Shown here one piece after another: positions 59,314 to 64,000 of a stretch of 64,000 nucleotides of DNA. Position 1 is the stretch's first letter; the number at the start of each line of letters is the position of its first letter. The notes under the pieces are model-generated. The model searched no databases. It had not been told where the DNA came from and saw nothing but the letters and a program-made list of their open reading frames with translations. This stretch comes from Qipengyuania xiamenensis. Its GTDB lineage: Bacteria; Pseudomonadota; Alphaproteobacteria; Sphingomonadales; Sphingomonadaceae. The position numbers and the translations under genes were made by a program. Location: the NCBI RefSeq assembly GCF_019711495.1, contig NZ_JAIGNM010000001.1, forward strand, positions 1,054,001 to 1,118,000. The letters run 5' to 3'.

Positions 59314-61689
59314 ATGAAAGCGTTTTGGTTGGTGTCGGCTGCAGCAGTGGCCCTGGCAGGTTGCAACACCGTTCCGGCAGAAGTCGAAAGTACGCCGGTA
59401 GCAAGCGCCAGCACGAGCGAAGATGCACGGGTTGCCGACCTCGTTTCGCGCATGAGCCTCGAACGCAAGGTCGCCCAGCTCATCCAGCCGCAGATCAACA
59501 GCTTCACGCCGGAAGACATGCGCCGTTACCGTTTCGGCAGCTATCTCAACGGCGGCAATGGCGGCCCCTATGGCGACGAGTACGCCGAAGCCAGCGAATG
59601 GCTGCGCTATGCCGACGAGATGTATCTCGCCTCGGTCGAACCCATGGAAGGCGACGAGCCCGTCATTCCGACCATGTGGGGCACCGATGCGGTCCACGGA
59701 CACACCAACATCATCCGTGCAACGATCTTCCCGCATAATATCGGACTGGGCGCGACGCGCGATGCCGATCTCATCCGCCGGATCGGTGCAGCGACCGCGG
59801 TCGAGATCGAAGTGACCGGCATCGACTGGAACTTCTCGCCCACCGTGGCCGTCGCGCGTGACGACCGTTGGGGCCGCACCTACGAAAGCTATTCGGAAGA
59901 CCCCGCCATCGTCGCACCGCTCGGCGCTGCACTCGTCGAAGGCCTGCAGGGCCGCAAGGGCGATGCAAACCGCCTCGGCGCAGGCCATGTTATCGCCACT
60001 GCCAAGCACTTCTTCGGTGACGGCGGTACCGACCAGGGTGTCGACCAGGGCGATGTGAACGGCGACATCGAAGAATTGAAGGCGGTCCACGCCGCGCCCT
60101 ACCCCGCGACCATCGAGGCCGGGGTGGAAACCATCATGGCCAGCTTCAATTCGATCAACGGCCGCAAGATGCATGGCAACAAGGACATGCTGACCGATGT
60201 GCTCCGAGGCGAACTCGGCTTCGACGGCCTCGTCGTCGGTGACTGGAACGGCCACGGCCAGGTTGCCGGCTGTACCAACACCGATTGCCCGCAGTCGCTG
60301 CTGGCGGGGCTCGACATCTACATGGTCCCCGACGACTGGAAGGGCCTGCTTGAGACGCTGGTCTCGCAGGTCGAGGACGGCACCATCCCGATGGCCAAAC
60401 TCGACGAGGCGGTGAGCCGCGTGCTGCGCCTCAAGATGCGTGCAGGCCTGCTCGACGAATTCGTGAAACCTTCCGATCGCCCCAATGCCGGCAATTACGA
60501 CCTGATCGGTTCGGCAGAACACCGTGCCATCGCGCGCGAGGCCGTCGCCAAGTCGCAGGTCCTCCTCAAGAACAACGGCGTCCTGCCCCTAAAGGAGGGC
60601 GCGAGTGTTCTCGTGGCAGGCGGCGCGGCCGACGATATCGCGCAGGCTGCAGGCGGCTGGACGCTGACCTGGCAGGGTGGCGGCGATCTCGACAACAGCT
60701 ACTTCCCCGGCGCAACCTCGATCTGGAGCGGCCTCAAGACCGCGGTCGAGGAAAGTGGCGGCAGCGCCACGCTGTCGGCCGATGGCAGCTATTCGGACAA
60801 GCCCGATGTCGCCATCGTCGTCTTCGGCGAGGAACCTTATGCGGAATTCGCCGGCGACCGGAAGCATCTCGGCTTCACCGACGAGGAAGGCCTCGAACTC
60901 CTGCAAAAGTTCAAGTCCGAAGGCGTGCCGACCGTCGCCGTCTTCCTCTCGGGCCGGCCGATGTGGGTGAATCGCGAACTCAATGCTGCTGACGCTTTCG
61001 TGGCCAGCTGGCTGCCGGGCGGCGAAGGCGCGGGTATTGCAGACGTTCTGACGGGCGCGATGCCCGCTACCGGAAAGCTGGGCTTCAGCTGGCCTGCAAC
61101 CTGCGACTACGGCCCGCTCAACGGCCCCGAAGGTGCGCTCTTCACCGTGGGCTACGGCCGTTCGTTCGACGATCTCAGCCCGTTGCCGACACTCGATGAA
61201 AATTGCGCCCCGCTCCAGCAGGGCGCGGCGAAGGACTGGTATGTCAACGGCCGCCTTGCCGATGGCGTGCTTGCCAACACTGCGACCGGAAAGCTCGACA
61301 ATCTGCGCGGCGAAGCCGGCGGCATTTTCGCTATCGGCCTCGATCGCAACGCGCAGGAAGATGCCCGGGCGATCAGCTTCGGCCCCGGCGCCTATCTCGA
61401 GCTGGCACAGGGCGGCGGCGACAACGGATATGGCTATCGCGTCATCTACGAAGTCCAGACCCGCCCCTCCGCTGCCGTCTACCTGAAGGTTGGCGCAGGC
61501 GAGCCGCTGGACATCACGCAGCAGCTCTCCGTCGCGGAAGGCAAGGGCTATCGCGAGATGATCATCACCGATGCCTGTGTCGCCGATCTTGGTCCGTCGC
61601 TCACCTTCACGTCGCAAGGGCCGTTCAAGATCAACATCGGTAGCGTCGTGCGCGAGGAATTTGCCGAAGGCACCGACTGCTCGTTCTGA
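59314..61689 (+). CDS. Glycoside hydrolase family 3 beta-glucosidase lipoprotein (exo-glucanase type)
   Basis: 791 aa. It has a lipoprotein signal (MKAFWLVSAAAVALAGC, Cys17), so it is anchored in the periplasm or outer membrane. The GH3 N-terminal domain shows MWGTDAVHGHTNI near 127-139, KHFFGDGGTDQGVDQGD near 230-246, and GLVVGDWNGHGQVAGC near 305-320, where Asp is the nucleophile. The C-terminal alpha/beta sandwich follows (KNNGVLPLKEGASVLVAGGAA; VIVVFGEEPYAE-like residues). A family-specific extra C-terminal domain covers about 650-791. It is most similar to exo-1,3/1,4-beta-glucanases of marine gammaproteobacteria. Two in-frame ATGs exist; 59314 has GGAGGG at good distance. Confidence 0.93.
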   Translation: MKAFWLVSAAAVALAGCNTVPAEVESTPVASASTSEDARVADLVSRMSLERKVAQLIQPQINSFTPEDMRRYRFGSYLNGGNGGPYGDEYAEASEWLRYADEMYLASVEPMEGDEPVIPTMWGTDAVHGHTNIIRATIFPHNIGLGATRDADLIRRIGAATAVEIEVTGIDWNFSPTVAVARDDRWGRTYESYSEDPAIVAPLGAALVEGLQGRKGDANRLGAGHVIATAKHFFGDGGTDQGVDQGDVNGDIEELKAVHAAPYPATIEAGVETIMASFNSINGRKMHGNKDMLTDVLRGELGFDGLVVGDWNGHGQVAGCTNTDCPQSLLAGLDIYMVPDDWKGLLETLVSQVEDGTIPMAKLDEAVSRVLRLKMRAGLLDEFVKPSDRPNAGNYDLIGSAEHRAIAREAVAKSQVLLKNNGVLPLKEGASVLVAGGAADDIAQAAGGWTLTWQGGGDLDNSYFPGATSIWSGLKTAVEESGGSATLSADGSYSDKPDVAIVVFGEEPYAEFAGDRKHLGFTDEEGLELLQKFKSEGVPTVAVFLSGRPMWVNRELNAADAFVASWLPGGEGAGIADVLTGAMPATGKLGFSWPATCDYGPLNGPEGALFTVGYGRSFDDLSPLPTLDENCAPLQQGAAKDWYVNGRLADGVLANTATGKLDNLRGEAGGIFAIGLDRNAQEDARAISFGPGAYLELAQGGGDNGYGYRVIYEVQTRPSAAVYLKVGAGEPLDITQQLSVAEGKGYREMIITDACVADLGPSLTFTSQGPFKINIGSVVREEFAEGTDCSF

Positions 61690-61795
61690 CGGCGTATTCG
61701 TATTCGCTTTGTGCGCCGGAAAAAGGCTGGCAAACAGGGCATAGAAACAAACCGGGCGTCTTGGGATCGCACCGGGACTTGGGAGGACAATTGAA

Positions 61796-63268
61796 ATGGC
61801 ACTGGCACCCGACGTTGCGTCGAGCACCGATCCGAATCCGATAGAAGTCGACGACGACAGCCCACCCGTAGACGCGCCGGGCCTGCAGTATTTCGTCTTC
61901 GGCCTGTTCTTCATCTTCGGCGGCATCACCTCGCTCAACGACGTGATCATCCCGAAGCTGAAGGAGCTCTTCACGCTGAGCTGGACCGAAGCCATGCTCA
62001 TCCAGTTCTGCTTCTTCATGGCCTATTTCATCGTCGGCATCCCCGGCGCGAAGCTGGTCAAGAAGCTGGGATACATGCGCGGGGCCGTGGCCGGTCTCGT
62101 GACCATGATGCTCGGCTGCCTGCTGTTCATTCCCGCCAGCCAGACGGCGACTTACGGCATCTTCCTGCTGGCGCTCTTCGTGCTCGCCAGCGGTGTGGTG
62201 ATCGTGCAGGTCGTTGCCAATCCGCTCATCAGCCTGCTCGGCGCACCGTCGACGGCCCATAGCCGCCTGACCTTCGCGCAGGCTTTCAACTCGCTCGGCA
62301 CCACGATCTTCCCGATCGTCGGCACGATCGTGATCCTCGGCAGCCTCGCGACCGTTACGGCAGACCAGCTGTCCGGCCAGGCGCTGGTGGAATACCGCCA
62401 AGCTGAAAGCGAGGCGATCTGGAAGGGCTACCTCGGCGTTGCCGGACTGATCGGCATCGTGGCGCTGGCCGTCTGGTCGTTCCGCAACCGCCTGCCCCAT
62501 GACCCGAAGATCATGGGCGATTCCGCATTCGTCACCAACAAGCGCTACGGAATGGGCCTCGCGGTTGCCGCAATCGGCGGCGTGACCGCGCTCCAGTTCA
62601 GCCCGCTGATCGGTCTTGCGCTGATCTGCCTTGCACCTGCTGTCTGGCTCTACGACAACGACCTGATCAAGCGTACGCGCTTCGGTTTCGGCGCGCTGTG
62701 CATCTTCCTGTACGTGGGCGGTGAAGTCGCGATCGGTTCGGTCATCATCAACTACCTCACGCAGGAAAGCGTGATGGCGAACGGCGGTCCGGTGACGTCG
62801 TTCCTCAACGGCCTCTTCGGCTTCGAATCCAACGAAGTCGAATGGATGATCGGCCTTTACTGGGGCGGCGCGATGGTTGGCCGTTTCATCGGCTCCTACT
62901 TCCTGCGCATCTTCTCGCCGGGCAAGATCCTCGCCTTCAACGCGACCATGGCGATCCTGCTTATCCTGCTGTCGACCAACAGCACGGGCGAACTGGCAGG
63001 CTTCTCGCTGCTGGCAGTCGGCCTCATGAACTCGATCATGTTCCCGACGATCTTCTCGCTGGCTTGCGAAAAGCTGGGGCCGCGCGCAGCAGACGGTTCG
63101 GGCATCATCAACGTCGCCATCTTCGGCGGCGCAGTGGTCCCGCTGCTCTACGGCGTGGTTGCCGACGCAACCGGCGGCGACCTCGCCCTCGCAATGGCAA
63201 TACCGATCGTCTGCTACGCGGTGATCGCCTGCTACGGGATCTTCGCAAGGCGTCCCGCCACCGCGTAG
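61796..63268 (+). CDS. Sugar MFS transporter, glucose/galactose (FucP-like) type
   Basis: 490 aa with about 12 membrane segments. The FHS family pattern is visible: LFFIFGGITSLNDVIIPKLK near 40-59, YFIVGIPGAKLVKKLGYMRG near 77-97, and VVANPLISLLGAPSTAHSRLTFAQAFNSLGT in outline near 140-170. Later motifs are GGEVAIGSVIINYL near 307 and GGAMVGRFIGSYFL near 355. It probably carries glucose released by the GH3 enzyme with protons. No LacI operator is seen in the 106-base spacer, so it may be read from the GH3 promoter. Confidence 0.9.
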   Translation: MALAPDVASSTDPNPIEVDDDSPPVDAPGLQYFVFGLFFIFGGITSLNDVIIPKLKELFTLSWTEAMLIQFCFFMAYFIVGIPGAKLVKKLGYMRGAVAGLVTMMLGCLLFIPASQTATYGIFLLALFVLASGVVIVQVVANPLISLLGAPSTAHSRLTFAQAFNSLGTTIFPIVGTIVILGSLATVTADQLSGQALVEYRQAESEAIWKGYLGVAGLIGIVALAVWSFRNRLPHDPKIMGDSAFVTNKRYGMGLAVAAIGGVTALQFSPLIGLALICLAPAVWLYDNDLIKRTRFGFGALCIFLYVGGEVAIGSVIINYLTQESVMANGGPVTSFLNGLFGFESNEVEWMIGLYWGGAMVGRFIGSYFLRIFSPGKILAFNATMAILLILLSTNSTGELAGFSLLAVGLMNSIMFPTIFSLACEKLGPRAADGSGIINVAIFGGAVVPLLYGVVADATGGDLALAMAIPIVCYAVIACYGIFARRPATA

Positions 63269-63286
63269 AATTCGAAATCAGAGACC

Positions 63287-63340
63287 TTTTCGGGGGTTCG
63301 CAAGGAGGCTTCGGTCTGCCATGCGGCCCCCGAATTCTTT
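63287..63340 (+). terminator. Possible terminator after the sugar transporter
   Basis: ttcggggg (63289-63296) and cccccgaa (63327-63334) form an 8-bp stem with a 30-base loop and a short T-rich tail. It is weaker than the other terminators because of the long loop. Confidence 0.45.
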
Positions 63341-63376
63341 TGCGGGCTATCGATCCGCCAGCTTCAGGGACCGCCA

Positions 63377-64000
63377 ATGACCGACGCCGAACTCGCCGCC
63401 CACCTCGCCGAGGTTGCAGGCAAGATCCTCATCCAGGTTCGCGAGAGCGGCATGTTCGAAGGCAAATCGCTCGGCAAGGCGGGTGATGAAACCGCGAACC
63501 AGTTTCTGTGCCACGCGCTTCGCCAGCAGCGTCCCGAGGACGGCCTGCTGTCGGAAGAGGAAAAAGACAACCACGCGCGGCTCGACAAGGAGCGCGTCTG
63601 GATCGTCGATCCGGTCGACGGCACGCGCGAATATGGCGAGGCCCGCAGCGACTGGGCGGTGCATGTGGCGCTATGCGTGAACGGCAAGCCGGAAACCGGT
63701 GCAGTCGCCCTGCCCGGTCTCGACACCGTACTGCGGACCGACGCACCGATCGACGTTCCCGCGGCCGCGCAGAAGCCCCGCATGGTCGTCAGCCGCACGC
63801 GCCCCGCCAAGGAAGCGGTGTCGGTGGCGGAAACCATCGGCGCAGAGCTCGTCGGCATGGGCTCGGCTGGCGCCAAGGCCATGGCCGTGGTTCGCGGCGA
63901 GGCGGAAATCTACCTCCACACCGGCGGCCAGTACGAATGGGACAGCGCAGCGCCCGCAGCGGTCGCTCTTGCGCATGGCATGCACGCCAGCCGCATCGAC
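63377..64000 (+). CDS. cysQ: Inositol monophosphatase family protein, CysQ-like (cut by window edge)
   Basis: The first 208 residues of a gene that runs off the right edge. It starts at ATG 63377 (MTDAELAAHLAEVAG). Metal-binding motifs of the family are present: the Glu pair in DGLLSEEEKD near 55-65, WIVDPVDGTREY near 75-86, and QYEWDSAAPAAVALAHG near 187-203. The WDSAAP form and the DPVDGT form fit 3'(2'),5'-bisphosphate nucleotidases, which remove the 3'-phosphate from PAP made in sulfate assimilation, but inositol monophosphatase cannot be excluded. Confidence 0.8.
   Translation, partial: MTDAELAAHLAEVAGKILIQVRESGMFEGKSLGKAGDETANQFLCHALRQQRPEDGLLSEEEKDNHARLDKERVWIVDPVDGTREYGEARSDWAVHVALCVNGKPETGAVALPGLDTVLRTDAPIDVPAAAQKPRMVVSRTRPAKEAVSVAETIGAELVGMGSAGAKAMAVVRGEAEIYLHTGGQYEWDSAAPAAVALAHGMHASRID

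Overview
The window looks like a chromosomal segment of a marine, carotenoid-bearing alphaproteobacterium of the Sphingomonadales, most likely the Erythrobacter/Qipengyuania group (Erythrobacteraceae). This is inferred from gene content: a rimP-nusA-ylxR-infB-rbfA cluster of alphaproteobacterial type, a DUF1476 ATPase-inhibitor (zeta) gene, crtZ, several long TonB-dependent receptors, a flavin-dependent tryptophan halogenase beside a sugar-uptake locus, and uniformly high GC with high GC at third codon positions. No insertion sequence, integrase, prophage, CRISPR array or rRNA operon was seen, and composition looks even throughout. There is no gene-free stretch longer than 300 bases.

Layout. 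(1) 1-7340: the N-terminal part of a SAM methyltransferase, then a leftward group tdk - M50 protease - truB - rpsO - pnp, then a rightward AbgT-type transporter. (2) 7343-14088: the leftward rimP-nusA-ylxR-infB operon, with two tandem PaaI-type thioesterases between infB and rbfA. (3) 14344-19791: a small lipoprotein gene, a small membrane-protein gene and an enlarged phage-shock (psp) locus. Leftward pspF faces a sigma-54 promoter that should drive a rightward chain: a 50-aa protein, pspA, pspB, pspC, five small single-membrane-segment proteins that repeat a PspB/PspC-like coiled-coil motif, and a 58-aa protein. This is the most unusual structure in the window. (4) 19834-29326: sufE, a DUF454 gene, a TIR-membrane-TolB-TPR protein, a Pmp3-type proteolipid, crtZ, a thioesterase, leuC - 52-aa membrane microprotein - leuD - quinone oxidoreductase, ATPase inhibitor zeta - bolA - grxD, and a NUDIX hydrolase. 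(5) 29407-33238: tRNA-Arg(TCT), a queuosine-precursor transporter and an isolated TonB receptor. (6) 33450-41184: a type IV secretion cluster virB1-2-3-4-6-9-10-11 without virB5, virB7, virB8 or virD4. (7) 41345-47146: a small tetratricopeptide-like secreted protein, a lipoprotein/TonB-receptor pair, and a PhoB-like regulator with a degenerate receiver. Similar GTCAC-type repeats lie upstream of both the pair and the regulator. (8) 47240-63268: two divergent units around a LacI-type operator. Leftward are halogenase, flavin reductase, nitronate monooxygenase-like enzyme, acyl-CoA dehydrogenase, SDR and aldo/keto reductase. Rightward are a TonB receptor, LacI regulator, MFS transporter, GH3 beta-glucosidase lipoprotein and a second sugar MFS transporter. 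A second operator of the same pattern lies in front of the GH3 gene. (9) 63377-64000: the start of a CysQ/inositol-monophosphatase family gene.

How they work together. The blocks at 653-14088 serve translation and RNA turnover. The psp locus is an envelope-stress module whose sigma-54 promoter and divergent activator resemble the enterobacterial system, but with many extra membrane partners. The 53-63 kb block reads as an uptake-and-hydrolysis locus for beta-glucan-derived sugars under LacI control: outer-membrane import, periplasmic GH3 cleavage and inner-membrane sugar transport.
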